From Notamacropus eugenii (taxonomy: Eukaryota > Chordata > Mammalia > Diprotodontia > Macropodidae): a stretch of DNA of 64,000 bases. Shown here in pieces: positions 1 through 10,718 of this stretch (the stretch's first letter is position 1; each line of letters begins with the position of its first letter). The position numbers and the translations under genes were made by a program. The notes under the pieces are model-generated. The model made no database searches and was not told the origin of the DNA. It saw nothing but the letters and a program-made list of their open reading frames with translations. Where the stretch lies: assembly GCF_028372415.1 (NCBI RefSeq), contig NC_092876.1, positions 60,040,385 to 60,104,384 on the forward strand. The letters run 5' to 3'.

Positions 1-704
1 CTCAGGCTTTACCTAAACTTTGTACCACATGCAGTACCTGTCACAGCGTTCTCCAAAGAGCAGGTGCTTAATTAGTGTTTATTTCATGGGATTTGTTGAA
101 TTTTAGGAAACGGCTCTTTAAAAAAAGAGTCCTTGTGGCATCCTTGCCCACCCTCACTCCCATTCCCTGACTACTAAGTGAAATGAAGACTGTGGAGTAT
201 TGGAGCATCAGTATTCCAAAAACCTGGGACTGGAGGCTGCCTCTGCTGCCCATGTAATTTCTAGCATGTCACTTTTCTCTGGGACTCAGTTGTTTAAGGT
301 CAGGGTTGGCTTCATTGCTAAATCTGATGGCCTTTCCTTGCTTCTCATTTTCTTCAACCACTCTGTAGTATTTGACTCTAAAACCGGTTTCCTTACCTGT
401 GAAATGAACGTGTTGATCTAGGGTCCCTGCTAGAGTTAACATTCTATTTTCTACCATTCCACACACAAAGGTTCCCTCCAGCACTAATGCTCTATGAGCT
501 ATCAGCAGTTACATAAACTGCCCCCATACTGAAAGACAATAGCTTTCTACTCCATCCCATGATGCAGCCCTCATCATGGAGACTGGCTTTGGGGGTCAGG
601 TTATGGTCCTTTATTTACATGGATCAACCAATGACATTTAGAAATGTGGACAGACTAAAAACTGTTTTTCTCATTCCTCTCCACTGCATCCCTGGGCTCT
701 GTTG

Positions 705-717
705 GTTGCTAAGCAAC
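705..717 (+). promoter_or_regulatory. Palindromic RFX X-box-like motif
   Basis: The sequence GTTGCTAAGCAAC is two perfect RFX half-sites in inverted orientation with a one-base spacer. RFX factors bind such inverted repeats with short spacers (established). Occupancy and target gene are unknown; it lies about 1.2 kb from a PLA2G2C exon. Confidence 0.45.
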
Positions 718-924
718 CAGGGGAAGGATAAAACTGGACCAATGTGACAGTGGCAGCTGGACCCTGGGTGCAGGATTTCAAGGACCAACAGGGCTGTTCT
801 TTGAGGAAAATACTTTATCCCCTGACACAGACTAGAGAGTTATTAGGGGATTAGTGTTTTAAAAAGCCTGTGGAGTCAGTGTAACAGATCCCAAGAGGGT
901 GAATTTGGGTATCTGGGAGGGTAT

Positions 925-1115
925 AGGACAAATGGCTCTGGACTGGGGGTCCTGGGTTCAAGTTCTGATTGCCACTAACTCATTGTATGACCATAGGCAG
1001 GTCAGTTCCCCATCTGATCCTTAGTTTCTTTTGCATAAAATGAGGGGAGTGGATTAGACAATCTTTAAAGTCTCTTCTCATCCCTTCCAGCTCTGCATTC
1101 TGAGGGCCCTTCTTT
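925..1115 (+). repeat. SINE remnant (MIR/MON-like)
   Basis: Shows the usual order of blocks: 'cctgggttcaa', 'gaccataggcaggtca', 'ataaaatgagg', then 'ggattagacaatct' and 'cccttccagctctg'. The last block is nearly identical to the unit of the nearby 33-bp minisatellite. Confidence 0.7.
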
Positions 1116-1469
1116 CATTGACATTCTGTGCCCTGAATTCTCTTCTAGTTCTGAGTTTGGATGCTCTAAGCTCGTTTCTTACTTTATCTATTTTCTTTCA
1201 GTTTTTAGTTTTTATTGATGTTTTTTCTTCTTCTTTTTTTACATCACCATAGTTCCCCCCAGTGTTCCTTCTCTTCTGCTCAATGAACATATAAAAACTA
1301 AGTTTTAATGACAAAAACGTAAAGAAGAGGAAAAGATAGCTGAACAACACATTGAAAAAGTCTGAAAATATGTACAATGTAGACCTTGCACCTCTGCAAA
1401 GGGCTGGGGGGGAGTGACTTCTCGTGTTCTTGCTTGTTCTTTATAATTTTGTAATATTCCTTTGGATTC

Positions 1470-1470
<1 letters not shown>

Positions 1471-1500
<30 letters not shown>

Positions 1501-1514
1501 GTGTGTGTGTGTGT
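1471..1514 (+). repeat. (TG)n microsatellite
   Basis: About 22 dinucleotide units, interrupted by two GTAT steps, immediately beside the 33-bp array. Confidence 0.9.
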
Positions 1515-1519
1515 ATTTG

Positions 1520-1795
1520 GACATTTTCTGTATTCTAAGGGCCTTTCTAACTCTCTTATCTTATATTCTAAAGTCCCTTCTACCTCAAGCATTCTATTTT
1601 CTAAGGGTCCTTTCAGTCTTGATATTCTGTACTCTAAGACTGCTCCCAGCTCTGACATCCTGTGTTCTAAGTCCCCTCTCAACTCTGACATCCTGTGTTC
1701 TAAGTCCCCTCTCAGCTCTGACATCCTGTGTTCTAAGGGCCTCCCAGCCCTGACATTCTGTGCTTTAAGGGTCCTTCCAGCAGTTCTAATATTTC
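1520..1795 (+). repeat. 33-bp minisatellite, array A
   Basis: Roughly eight diverged copies of a unit built as TTCTAAGG + CCCTTCCAGCTCTGACATTCTGTG. Neighbouring copies at about 1645-1740 are nearly identical. Because 33 is a multiple of three, both strands stay open as repetitive reading frames (SSDILCSK-type repeats). These are not coding: the same frames recur wherever the repeat occurs. Confidence 0.85.
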
Positions 1796-1921
1796 TCTTT
1801 GCTGAATCTTCTTTCCTAGAGACTTTCTGGTGACCAAGGAAACAAAAGCATTGAAGCAGAAGAGAACCTTTACAGGAGAGGGCTGAGTGACTCCTCCCTA
1901 AGCCACATGGTGTCTACTCAC

Positions 1922-2031
1922 AGCAGATCACACTTCCGTTGACAACGTGGAATTGGTAGGTGCTAAACATTGGCTGACAGCCACAGCAGGCCTTCAGCTT
2001 GGCATAGCAGCAGTCGTGGTCCTGACAACAC
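1922..2031 (-). CDS. PLA2G2C: Group II secreted phospholipase A2, coding exon 3 (PLA2G2C-like)
   Basis: Secreted PLA2s hydrolyse the sn-2 ester of phospholipids using a His-Asp pair and a bound calcium ion. This exon has an acceptor (ctccag) at 2032-2037 and a strong donor (GTGAGT) at 1916-1921. It joins exon 2 in frame and reads R-CCQDHDCCYAKLK, then CQP, YQF and VNGSV, so the catalytic His and Asp are present. It best fits group IIC, whose rodent form also has CQP, AYQF and VNGT here (recalled). The exon is 110 nt, one codon longer than expected, with an unusual ACCGC cysteine cluster. Exon end phase 1 fits the family. Other PLA2G2 paralogues cannot be excluded, but position next to UBXN10 and the divergent strand agree with PLA2G2C. 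Confidence 0.88.
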
Positions 2032-3125
2032 CTGGAGTTGGAGATGGGACAGACAAGGGAAAGAGCATGCGCTTGGCCTAAACAGCCACAAAGAGGAAGC
2101 TGAAAGACTTGAAATGAGAAGGGTGAAGCTCTCAGGGAAAGGCTAGCCACCTAAAGGGCTTTGAACCTAGATTTGGAGTCAGACATTCTCTCTGGGCTTT
2201 GCATGTGCTCATTGCGGACAATCAAACTCAGGATACTTACCTCCCAGAACTATTATGAGGATGAAACGAGATCACATAAAGAACTGTGTAACCACAAAGC
2301 ACCATGGGAATTTTGCTTATTATCACTGTTCTTTTTGCAAGGGACCAACCTGTTGCCTCTCTCCTGACACTCTCTCCAGAGGGTGCTAGGGCCAAGAGAG
2401 TAAATTTAGGAGTCTGATGCAGGAGAGATAAAAATCTTGGATTTTATGTTAAGACACAAGATGTGAAGAAAAATGCTGCCCACTGATCCCCTAATTCATC
2501 CTGCTGGTCTTTTCATGGACATTTGCAGAATGGGAACCAATAGAGTCTTTTCTGATCCTGGAACATCACAGCTAAGAGGGCCCTTAGGGGCATGGATGTG
2601 AAAGATATGGAAGAACTCTGTAAGGTTAGCAAGCGATGTAAGGGTACTAAGCACAGTGCTTGGCACACAGTAGGTGCCTGATAAATGTTTATTGATTAAC
2701 TGTGCATTGTTATGGTTGTGGCAGTTATTTAGGAGGTCCCCTCAATTCTTGGTAGATAAGTCTAAAACATTCCATTCCTTCAAAGTTGGCCACCCCTTGC
2801 AAGGAATGTGCTGGCAACAAATCAGCTTCAACACTCAGCACTCTGAAAAGACATTTTTTTAAAAATAGATCCTAGTTTTACTTAAAAATTAAATGGTGGA
2901 TTTTTAAATTCAATTTTGTTAATTTTTTCTTTAATTTTCAGAATTTCTACTGTGAATATTTAATTGGGGGGTAAATTTGTTGCTTTTCCAATTTTTTAAA
3001 GCTTCATACCCAGTTCTTTGATTCGTTCTAATGAGAGATTTCAATATCATCTGATTTCCTTTCTCCCTTTGTGTTCAAGCAACATTCCTGGAGAAGGCTA
3101 CAAACTATGGTTGGTCTACAGTTAC
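2032..3125 (-). other. PLA2G2C: PLA2G2C intron between coding exons 2 and 3
   Basis: Bounded by donor GTAAC (3121-3125) and acceptor CTCCAG (2032-2037) on the minus strand. It contains an L2-type 3' end near 2640-2700 ('cagtgcttggcacacagtaggtgcctgataaatg') and an AT-rich stretch at 2860-3010, but no other gene. Confidence 0.75.
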
Positions 3126-3273
3126 CTGTCGGTATCATCTACTGCACTTCCTCTGCCTCCCAGGCCACAGTAACAGCCATAGCCATAGTAAGAGAATAAG
3201 GCGCTCCTCCCAGTCATGAGCTTGATCATCCTTCCAAACTGCCAGAAGCTGCTGTGGGTCAGGGTGGGCACTG
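3126..3273 (-). CDS. PLA2G2C: Group II secreted phospholipase A2, coding exon 2 (PLA2G2C-like)
   Basis: Reading the minus strand after the acceptor gives [21 protein letters not shown], then [20 protein letters not shown] and [19 protein letters not shown] is the calcium-binding loop of secreted PLA2 and [14 protein letters not shown] is the N-terminal helix of the mature enzyme. SSFWQF and [12 protein letters not shown] are typical of group IIC (recalled from rodents). The exon ends GACAG before donor GTAAC, phase 2, matching the next exon. The acceptor is ambiguous by three bases (start at 3270 or 3273, both in frame). No stop or frameshift is seen. The human gene is generally regarded as a pseudogene, so intact exons are notable. 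The upstream signal-peptide exon was not identified. Confidence 0.88.
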
Positions 3274-3394
3274 CTGAAGAGAAAATGAGGAACTGGGGAC
3301 CTCACAGGGAGAAGCCAAGCAGGGAAAAAGTTTCCATGACAACATACAACTGAGATATCACAAGGCAAGAAACCTGGTCCCTATCAAGGTATTC
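3274..3394. other. Start of upstream PLA2G2C intron
   Basis: Pyrimidine-rich acceptor tract on the minus strand (3274-3290) and then unique sequence. A short ATG frame ending at a GTGAGG lies only about 30 nt upstream of the acceptor, too close to be the signal-peptide exon. Confidence 0.5.
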
Positions 3395-3790
3395 ACAATC
3401 ACAGAATCTTAGAAGCAGGAAGGGAGCTTAGAACTCAGAGGGCTAGATCTGGAAGAAGCCTTACTTAGAACAGAAAATATCAGAACTGGAAGGAACCTTG
3501 GAATATAGAATGCTGCAGCTAGAAGGGACCTAAAAATAGAGGATGTCAGAGTTGGAAAGGGACCTAAGAACACAATGTTAGAACTAGAAAGAACCTTACA
3601 ACAGAGAATGTGAGAGTTAGGAGGGGCCTTGGAACAGAAAATGTTAGAGCTAGGAGGGACCTTGGGAAAGAATATCAGAGCCAAAAAAGACCTTAGATCA
3701 TTAAGAATTAGTACTGGAGCAGAACCTTAGAACATAGAATACTGGAGGTGAAAGAGACCTTAGAAAAGAGAAAGTTAGATGGTGAAGGAA
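3395..3790 (-). repeat. 33-bp minisatellite, array B
   Basis: About eleven degenerate copies of the family unit in reverse orientation ('gggaccttagaacagaatgtcagagctagga'). More diverged than array A, with indels. It is followed by 'cttgaccaagtccacccagctaatta', an MIR3-type block. Confidence 0.8.
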
Positions 3791-5120
3791 AGGAACTTGA
3801 CCAAGTCCACCCAGCTAATTAGTAGCTAGAACCAAGTAGTGATGTTGGCACCAAGGTCTCCAGACTCCTAAATATGAGGAGCAAAGTCAATGAGAAGGCA
3901 CACACACATACATGAATATATGAATATACGAACATATATGTATATATATATGTATCTTGTTGAGAGAGAGATAAAGTCTTTGATAATCACTTTCTTGAAA
4001 ATTGTGTATTGCTTCCCAAATTTAGAAGAGAGTACCAACACACCTTGAAAAAAACTATTCACTAGCTATGGGACCTTGGGCAAGTTCCTTCTCCTTCCTG
4101 GTCTCAGTTTCCTCCTTTGCAAAATAGAGCCAGTAATCCCTGCCCTTCCCTGCAAGGCTCCAACGAATTCATGGAAGTGAAAGTTCTCTGTAAATCTTCA
4201 GTGTTGCTGTCCAAATATTATCTGCTGGGGCTGTGAGCTGAGGAAAGAATGATGTGTTCTTTCTTTAATGAGCAAACCAGATGTTTCTCTTTTAATTATA
4301 TGTGACCAGGCATCTGCAGGAGTCTACATAAAGAGGAATATTTTCCAAGGGAAAATGAAATCTGGGAGGAGAAGAGCCACCTCTTTCTTAGTTATTGCCA
4401 CTGATAACAATGCCACCAGTATTAATAGCAACACCCCAGGAGCTCTGCAGGTCCCCAGCATGGCAAACGTGGCAGCCTCAACCCATTGCAAACATGAAGA
4501 AACAAGCTCACCACGGTCATGGGGTTGTAGTCACCGCCCCTCCCCCCCCAGGCTGCGGGCAAACCAACAGGCCTTGGAACACTTTGGGAGAAAGAAAGAT
4601 ATTAAAGGAATTTGTCAGTGCTAGCTGAAGATGAGTGGGAGAGGTAGGTATGGTCCATCCTCTAGGTCAGGCTTTAGAGCTGGGAGGGATCTTAGAGATC
4701 TGGTCGAAATCTCTCCTATTACAGAGGCCCAGAGAGGAGGAAAGTCTTACTTGTAGTCACACAAGTCCTAAGTCCAACTGAGGATTCACACTCCTCTTCT
4801 TTTCAACCCAAATCTAGTTCTCTTTTTACTATATCATGATAAAAAGAGGGTGGGGAAATTTTGGAATGAAAGAGCGGAAAATAAGCCAAGCTTGATATGG
4901 ATTTGCATAGTTGTACACAAGTATTTTTAGCACATATCATGGTTTCAGAGTTGGGAAGGGACCATGGAATCCAACTCTCCTTTTCACAAAGAGGGGAACT
5001 AAGTCACAGAGAGATTTTTCCCAGTGTGACCCATTGAGTAAGTGTCTAATGAAGTAGGTGAACTCAGGTCTTTCTGATTCCAAACCCAGCTTATCATCTG
5101 CTAGACCATCTAGTTGCCTT
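3791..5120. repeat. SINE/MIR-rich intergenic stretch
   Basis: Contains a short AT microsatellite (3925-3955), a MIR-like SINE at about 4045-4230 ('gggaccttgggcaagtt... cagtttcctcctttgcaaaat'), and two MIR3-like relics at 4660-4830 and 4940-5110, each with 'gagctgggagggatct', 'cagaggcccagagagg' and a run to 'ccaaaccca'. Nothing coding. Confidence 0.65.
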
Positions 5121-5688
5121 GACTTTTAGAAATGAAATATTGCTAGCAGAAAAATATTTTCATAGAACCCTAGCCTTCATCATGTGGAACGCTAGCAATC
5201 CAAGCAACCAACCAGTCTGGCAACTGTGGTCCTTAGAGGACTCAGGCAGAAGAGTGTCCTATCTGTTTTTTCCCCTACTCTCCACCTGGAGACTGTGGCT
5301 CTTCCTCTCTTTCTTCCTATTCCCTGTCTTCCTACCTCCCAGCAGAGCCTATGCTTATAAACAGATGCAGACGCAGACAGGACAAGGCACTGAAGCTATT
5401 TCAGAGCATTTAGTGACTTACAGAGTAGGACTGCAAAGATTGAGACAAACTTCATCACCTAGAAGCCAAGATTGAGTCAAAGGAAGAATGCCACACTTCT
5501 TCTTCAAGGGTGGTGGATCTGGTCAGATAGAACAGTCAGGGGTGAAGTATGAGCCAGGGGGGAAATGAATCTGTTAATTCATGTCACAGTGAAGAAAGGT
5601 CCTGTCAACAGAACAAGCAAAAATATGTGGGGAGGATTAGTAAGTGGAACTTTGAAATGGAGAAATCTTTCAAATCTATTCACAGAAC
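5121..5688. other. Intergenic, no feature recognised
   Basis: Single-copy-looking sequence. A plus-strand frame of about 118 codons at 5119-5475 has no domain, no splice context and biased low-complexity text; I do not call it a gene. Confidence 0.45.
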
Positions 5689-5985
5689 CACATAATGTCA
5701 GATCAGGAAGGGACCTTAGGAGTGGGACCTTAGAACACAGAATGTCAGAGCTGAAAGAGCCCTTAGAACACAGAATGTCAGAGGGAGGGACTTTAGAACA
5801 TGGAATGTCAGAACTGGAAGGGCCCTTTGAACCCAGAATGTCAGAGCTGAGAGGTTCCTCAAAATACATAATGATAGAGCTGAAGGGAGACCAAACAGAG
5901 AATATCAGAGTTGAGAGGGACTTTAGAACATCAAATGTTAGAACATCAAATATTAGAACTGGATAGCCCCTTAAAGTCACCTAGT
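5689..5985 (-). repeat. 33-bp minisatellite, array C
   Basis: About eight copies in reverse orientation, several nearly perfect at 5725-5850 ('ttagaacacagaatgtcagagc'). Open frames on both strands are an effect of the 33-bp period. Flanked to the right by an MIR3-like 'tcacctagttcaactctttcattttacaag'. Confidence 0.88.
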
Positions 5986-7424
5986 TCAACTCTTTCATTT
6001 TACAAGTAAGGGAACTGAGTTCCATAAAAAGGAAATGCTTTGCCTAGAACTGATTTCTCTGCAGGAGTGTGATATGCTCTCTGGGCCAGGTTTTTAATTT
6101 TCAGGTCTTAATGACTCAGGTTTTAGATGACTGCAAGCTATAACCAGTTGTTACACTCTATTTTATTTCTAGGATAGTTTGTCCTTGATTCCTCCAATCC
6201 AGAAGACCCTACACTGTATCCAGCACTTTGGACAAGAGTCAGCAGCAAGGCAGTTAGCTTGGGAATTACCAGGGTTTCTAGTTCATGGGTAGCTGTGTGC
6301 AGAGGAGATTTGCAAGGGGGTAGGGAGAACAGAGAACCTGACTATCCACTGAGAAGAAGTTGCCTTTCAGGTGGGTCAGGTAATGGAGCCTGTTAATCCT
6401 GATTAAGGCAGTTTTGGGAGCAAACTGTAGTCAGAGGACCCAGCAGAGGAATGAGATAGGCTTATCATTCTGGGGCAGCATTTCCCAGATAATATGGTCA
6501 TAGAATTTAGAGTGGGAAGGTCTTTTAAAGATCCTCTAATGCCCAACCCTTTCATTTCACAGAGGAGTGAACTGAGACCTGGCCCTTAAAAAATATTTGT
6601 TGGATTGAATTGAATTGGATTGGATCAGGTGCACTGAATTCCCTCAGGATCAGAGATCATGAGATACTTCTTAAGACAAAATGTTTAGGATGACAGGATC
6701 CAGCTGGAACTGGGAGATGGCACTGAAGGCAGATTTTCCTCAGAAGGGGGGCGGTCACTCAGAGCCTACTTACTGTTTTTTCCACAGTGTTCCAACAAGC
6801 CTATGTTCCTGGTGTTGCAGCCCCCAGCAGATGACAATAGAGGGGAGCTCACTCTCACATTTTTGTTGTCAACAAGGCACCTCTTTAGCGAGTCTGGACA
6901 CACACACACAAGCAAGCTTTTTTTCTGTTTTTTTGCCAAGTCCCGAGGCCTCATTTTACTGATTCAGGAATTGAAGTTTTTAGAAAGGGAATGACTTGCT
7001 CCAAGTCACACATCAAGTAAATGGCAGAGCTGAAATTTGAATCTGTGATCATCTGAGCTTCAGTTTCCAACTACATGCATAGGGCTGTTGTAAACTTTAA
7101 ACTACTAGAGAAACGCAAGGCAGTATGACTAATGTTATTACTATAATCTGACCTCAGACACTTACAAGCTGCATGACCATGGGCAAATCACTTAATTCTA
7201 TGTGCCTCAGTTTCCTCCTCTGTAAAATGAGCAGGAGAAGGAGATGACAAATTATTTCAGTATCTCTGCCAAGAAAACCCCAAATGGCGTCACAGAGTTG
7301 GAAATGATTGCAACTTTGACTGCACAATGTCAGTGATTATAATTATTATAATCTCATCCTTATATTGTGAAGTGCATCAACAACCTTAAATCACTCTGTA
7401 AAGGCTAGCTATGATGATGATGAT
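5986..7424. repeat. Intergenic with MIR3-like relics and an RTE-tailed SINE
   Basis: MIR3-like text at 5975-6040, 6495-6590 and 6945-7050. A degenerate GGATT/GAATT run sits at 6600-6625. A SINE at about 7145-7320 runs from 'tcagacacttacaagctgc' through 'aaaatgagcaggagaagga' to 'gccaagaaaaccccaaatggcgtcacagag'. The interval 6050-6490 shows nothing recognisable. Confidence 0.6.
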
Positions 7425-7490
7425 GCGGACGTGTGTGTGTGCATGCGCGCGCACGCGTGTGTGTGTGTGTGTGCGCGCGTGCGCGTGTTC
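7425..7490 (+). repeat. Alternating purine-pyrimidine tract (TG/CG)
   Basis: About 60 bases of near-continuous GT, GC, CA and CG steps including CGCGCGCACGCG and GCGCGCGTGCGCG. This composition is the classic Z-DNA-forming type and is CpG rich for a non-island site. Confidence 0.85.
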
Positions 7491-7622
7491 CTTTCCACTG
7501 GATCTAATCTCCTTGAGGGCAGGAATTGCTTTATTTGGATCTTTGTATCTCTCTCCCTCACCCTAGTAGCTGCCATTGAGTAGGTCCTTAAGAAATGCCG
7601 GTTGATTAATATTATTATTCTT
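7485..7622 (+). repeat. L2-type LINE 3' end
   Basis: 'ctccttgagggcaggaattgctttat... tttgtatct... gagtaggtccttaagaaatgc' is the standard end of L2 elements. Confidence 0.75.
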
Positions 7623-8235
7623 ATAATAAACACAACCCCAAGTTTATAAATGATTGTGTTTCAAAAGTCAGTAGCTTAGAACTTGTCATGAATTTCCCTG
7701 TAGAACCAACCTTCAGTTTCTACCTGGGAGTGGCCGGTCACATGTAAGTCTAGGCCAGATCTATTTGTGTTTTGCGTAAGGAGGCAGGCAAATAAATAAT
7801 AATGTAAGAAACGCTTTCCATGGAAGTAATGAAAGTGTAAAAAAAAATGGGTAGTTTAAGCACATGAACCCCAGATACCTGGAAAATTGGCTCCTGTGAA
7901 CCAAGCTATTCCCCCAGGGAAGTTGGTTAGATGAAGCCTTCTTACCTTTGACCTCCTTCCTCAACCCACTACCCTAAGTGGTCTGATCAGTTCATCTAAT
8001 GGTGAAAAGGTAATTACTTATTTCAGACATTTCTATAATGAGAATGAGGACAGATGGTTCAGGAAATTGGGTGCCGATTCCTGATACGGAAGTTGCTTGT
8101 CAAATCAAGAACAAATGTTCCCACTAAATAACAGCTGCTAACATGAAATTGGTGCTGTGGGTTCCAACCTAGGGCTGAGTGAAGTGATTTATGCTTCAGT
8201 CCAGAACTCCCAGTAGACCTTTCAACTATGCTTAC
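7623..8235. other. Intergenic, no feature recognised
   Basis: No SINE blocks, exons or motifs recognised on either strand. Confidence 0.5.
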
Positions 8236-8755
8236 CCCTATCCCTGCCTTCATCACCATTATCATGACCTAGGTCACCATCTTTATCAACATTGCTATGA
8301 CTGTTATCATCACCGTCATCCTCGCCATCAACATTCTCATGAGTGTCATTGACTTCACCTTTACCATCTTGCCCACTTTGATCATTACCACCACCTTCAT
8401 CATCATCATTAATACCACTGTCCATATATCACCACTATAGTCATCAATGTCCTCTCCATCTCCACCCCATCATCATGGTCTCCACCAACATTCTAAACAA
8501 TACTATTGTCCCTACTATCCTCATCAATACCATCCCCATCACTACCACTGTCCCTGTCACCATTGTCACCACCAATCAAAATAATCAACATTCCAATTAA
8601 TTGCAGCAGCAGCAGCAGCATCAATAGTATCCTGGTTACCTCCATCATTTTTATCCCCAAACCCATTGTTATCTATATCCTTCATCACCACCACCACAAC
8701 CATGATTGTCATTACAGTCAGCATCAATATTACCACCATCAGTCTTAGATGAAAG
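8236..8755 (+). repeat. Degenerate CAT/ACC trinucleotide-rich region
   Basis: About 500 bases of imperfect ATC, ACC and CATCACC triplets, with a short pure CAG run at 8602-8620. It generates long biased frames (His/Ser/Ile on one strand, Asp/Asn/Gly on the other) that are not genes. Confidence 0.8.
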
Positions 8756-9119
8756 ACCACATAGGATTTCACAATCAGAAAGAATCCAACCCTTTTACTT
8801 TACTGGTGGGGACTCTATGGCTCAGAAAAATTGTAAGTTGTCTAATCACACAGGTAAGCATATGGTGGAGGTGGATCCAAGCCCACGTCACCCAGTCCAT
8901 TACTCCATTTTATCTAATTATCATCATCCTCATCCTCATCCTCATTATTATACCACAGGTCTGGATCTTGAAGGGAACTCAGAGACTACCTCATCCAACC
9001 CCCTCACTTTTTGAATAAGGAAACTAAGGTTCAGGGAGTGGGTCTCAGGGATGAATTGCCCAAGGTCAGATAGGCAGGAAGCATCACAAATGGGATCTGA
9101 ACCTAGGTCCTCTGACAAT
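8756..9119 (+). repeat. MIR3-like relics with a short ATC/CTC repeat
   Basis: A CTCATC run at 8923-8955 is followed by 'gggaactcagagactacctcatccaaccccctcactttttgaataaggaaac' and 'ggatctgaacctaggtcctctgac', the MIR3 block order. The 5' 170 bases show nothing recognisable. Confidence 0.65.
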
Positions 9120-9356
9120 GGCAGCTAGGAGGCACCAGAGTGCTGGGCCTGGACTCATCTTCCTGAGTTCAAATCCAGCCTCAGACACTTATTAGCTGGG
9201 TGACTCTGGGCAAGTCCTTTCATCCTGGTTGCCTCTGTTTTCTCATCTGTAAAATGAATTGAAGAAGGAAATGGCAAACCATTCTAGTATCTCTGCCAAG
9301 AAAACTTCCAATGGGGTCATGAAGAATTAGTCATGACTGAAATGACTGAACAACAA
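9120..9356 (+). mobile_element. Marsupial SINE, near full length, RTE-type tail
   Basis: Runs from head 'gcagctaggaggcaccagagtg' through 'gagttcaaatccagcctcagacac', 'ctgtaaaatgaattgaagaagg' and 'ggcaaaccattctagtatctctgccaag' to 'gtcatgactgaaatgactgaacaacaac'. The tail equals the 3' end of the BovB-like RTE at 42.8-44.6 kb. Confidence 0.88.
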
Positions 9357-10105
9357 CCTCCTCTGACACTGGAATTAGTGCTTCTCCCCCTATATCAGTA
9401 CTTACTGAGAGTCAACTAGGGCTTCAGTTATAAGAATCCTCAAGTACACCCACTACAGGAGAGTCAAGATAAAGAGGGAAACTAATTCTCCCTTTATCAC
9501 ACACCCATAAGTCACCTGGCTGCATAGGAAGAGCAAATGTACTCCTCTCTCTCTTCTTGCTTCTCCACTCTCTGAGTGTGCACAGATCTTGAAGATGGAA
9601 GTTGGAATGGAAAGATCCTCCTAAATACTAAGCAAGCAGGAGTCTATATCTCAAGTAGTCCAAACCAAGAAACTACACAGAGTCAATTTAGTTGGAAAAA
9701 TTACTCCACAATTCTCATGTTAGTAGAATGTGGGTGAAGAACCTTTCTGTCTGAGAGGTAGCCTATGAGAAGTTCCCGAGCATCATCCCAATATCTTTGA
9801 ATAATTTCTTGTGTGACCTTGGTTAAGTTATTTACATTCCCTGGGGCTCAGTTTCCTCATCTGCAATATGAAAGGATTGGTTCATAGAGAGGACCTCATA
9901 GGCCAGCAAATCCAAACGCTTCTTTTTAAAGATGAGGAAATGGAAGCAGAAAGCACTTAACTGATTTGTCTAAAATCACGTGGGATTTGAACCCAGGTCT
10001 TCCTGAACCCAGATACAGCCCACCATGCTACCTCTCATCTCCAAAGCCACTATAACTCTGACATTATATATTCTAAGATTTCTTCCATCTTTGTTCTAAT
10101 GTCAA
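9357..10105. repeat. Intergenic with a MIR-like SINE
   Basis: Unique at 9357-9780. MIR-like text at 9800-10030 ('gtgaccttggttaagttatttac', 'cagtttcctcatctgcaatatg', 'gggatttgaacccaggtcttcc'), then two copies of the 33-bp unit near 10040-10090. Confidence 0.65.
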
Positions 10106-10440
10106 TTGGTCAATCAACCAGTCATCAAGCATTTTATTAAGTACTCTCTCACGAACTTTGGATTTGACCGAGCAACATGGGAGACACTGGCACAGGACCA
10201 CTCAGCATGGTGTGCCCACATCAGAAAAGGTGAGCAAAGCAGAAGTGAGACAGCACAAAGGAAATATGGGATGTGCAAAATTGAAGTAACCACCTCAAAA
10301 ATTCACACTGAGTATCTGTGCCCAATCTGTGGTAAAGCATTCCAAGCTCGTATTGGTCTGATCAGCTACAGTCAGACACATTGAAACTTCACTTTATCAT
10401 GGTGATGTCGTTTTGGTTCTCTTCAAGAATGGACAGCAAC
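10106..10440 (+). pseudogene. LINE ORF C-terminus with zinc-finger-like motif and 3' tail
   Basis: The translated plus strand reads LAQDHSAWCAHIRKG, then LCPICGKAF, RIGLI and H. A C2H2-like finger with RIGL is a recurrent C-terminal end of some vertebrate non-LTR retrotransposons. Downstream, 'catggtgatgtcgttttggttctcttcaagaatggacagcaac' matches, reversed, the tail at 44.70-44.76 kb. It is therefore a 5'-truncated copy of that LINE, not a host zinc-finger gene. The clade is not assigned. Confidence 0.7.
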
Positions 10441-10544
10441 CACCATCACCACCACTATTGAGTACCTACGAGGTGCCAGGCCCTGGATTAGCAGATTCAG
10501 CTACACAGACAGAAACTGCCTTCAAGCAGCTTCCATTCCATTCT

Positions 10545-10718
10545 CTGATGCCCCATCACAGCTCTGACATCCTGTGTTCTAAGGGCCCTCCCAGCTCTGA
10601 CATCCTGGGTTCTAAGGACCCTACCAGTTATGACAGCCTCTGTTCTAAGGGCCCTCCTAGTTCTGACATCCTGTGTTCTAAGATCCTTCCCAGCTCTGAC
10701 ATTCTATGTTTCAACAGT
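10545..10718 (+). repeat. 33-bp minisatellite, array D
   Basis: Five copies ('agctctgacatcctgtgttctaagggccctccc'), 80-95% alike by eye, next to the LINE fragment. Confidence 0.88.

Larger units (their letters stand above)
1..1915. other. 3' flank or last intron of PLA2G2C, no exon recognised
   Basis: A fourth coding exon of the phospholipase gene, which carries the C-terminal cysteines of the family, should lie on the minus strand here or beyond the left edge. I read the minus strand for a Cys-Glu-Cys-Asp motif and did not see one. The stretch holds a SINE remnant, a TG run, a 33-bp minisatellite and one palindromic X-box, listed separately; the rest is unremarkable single-copy sequence. Confidence 0.5.

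Noticed and set aside
3290..3340. Minus-strand ATG with a hydrophobic stretch and GTGAGG as the PLA2G2C signal exon
   Set aside because: It would leave an intron of only about 30 nt before exon 2, far too short to splice.
5565..5980. 133-codon frames on both strands
   Set aside because: Both are translations of the 33-bp array C; the same peptide text recurs at every array.
8236..8755. CRISPR-like or coding triplet array
   Set aside because: Degenerate ATC/ACC simple repeat without spacers or a consistent unit; the genome is eukaryotic.
10106..10384. Possible host zinc-finger gene
   Set aside because: A single finger with a LINE C-terminal context and a LINE 3' tail directly after it; best read as a retrotransposon remnant.
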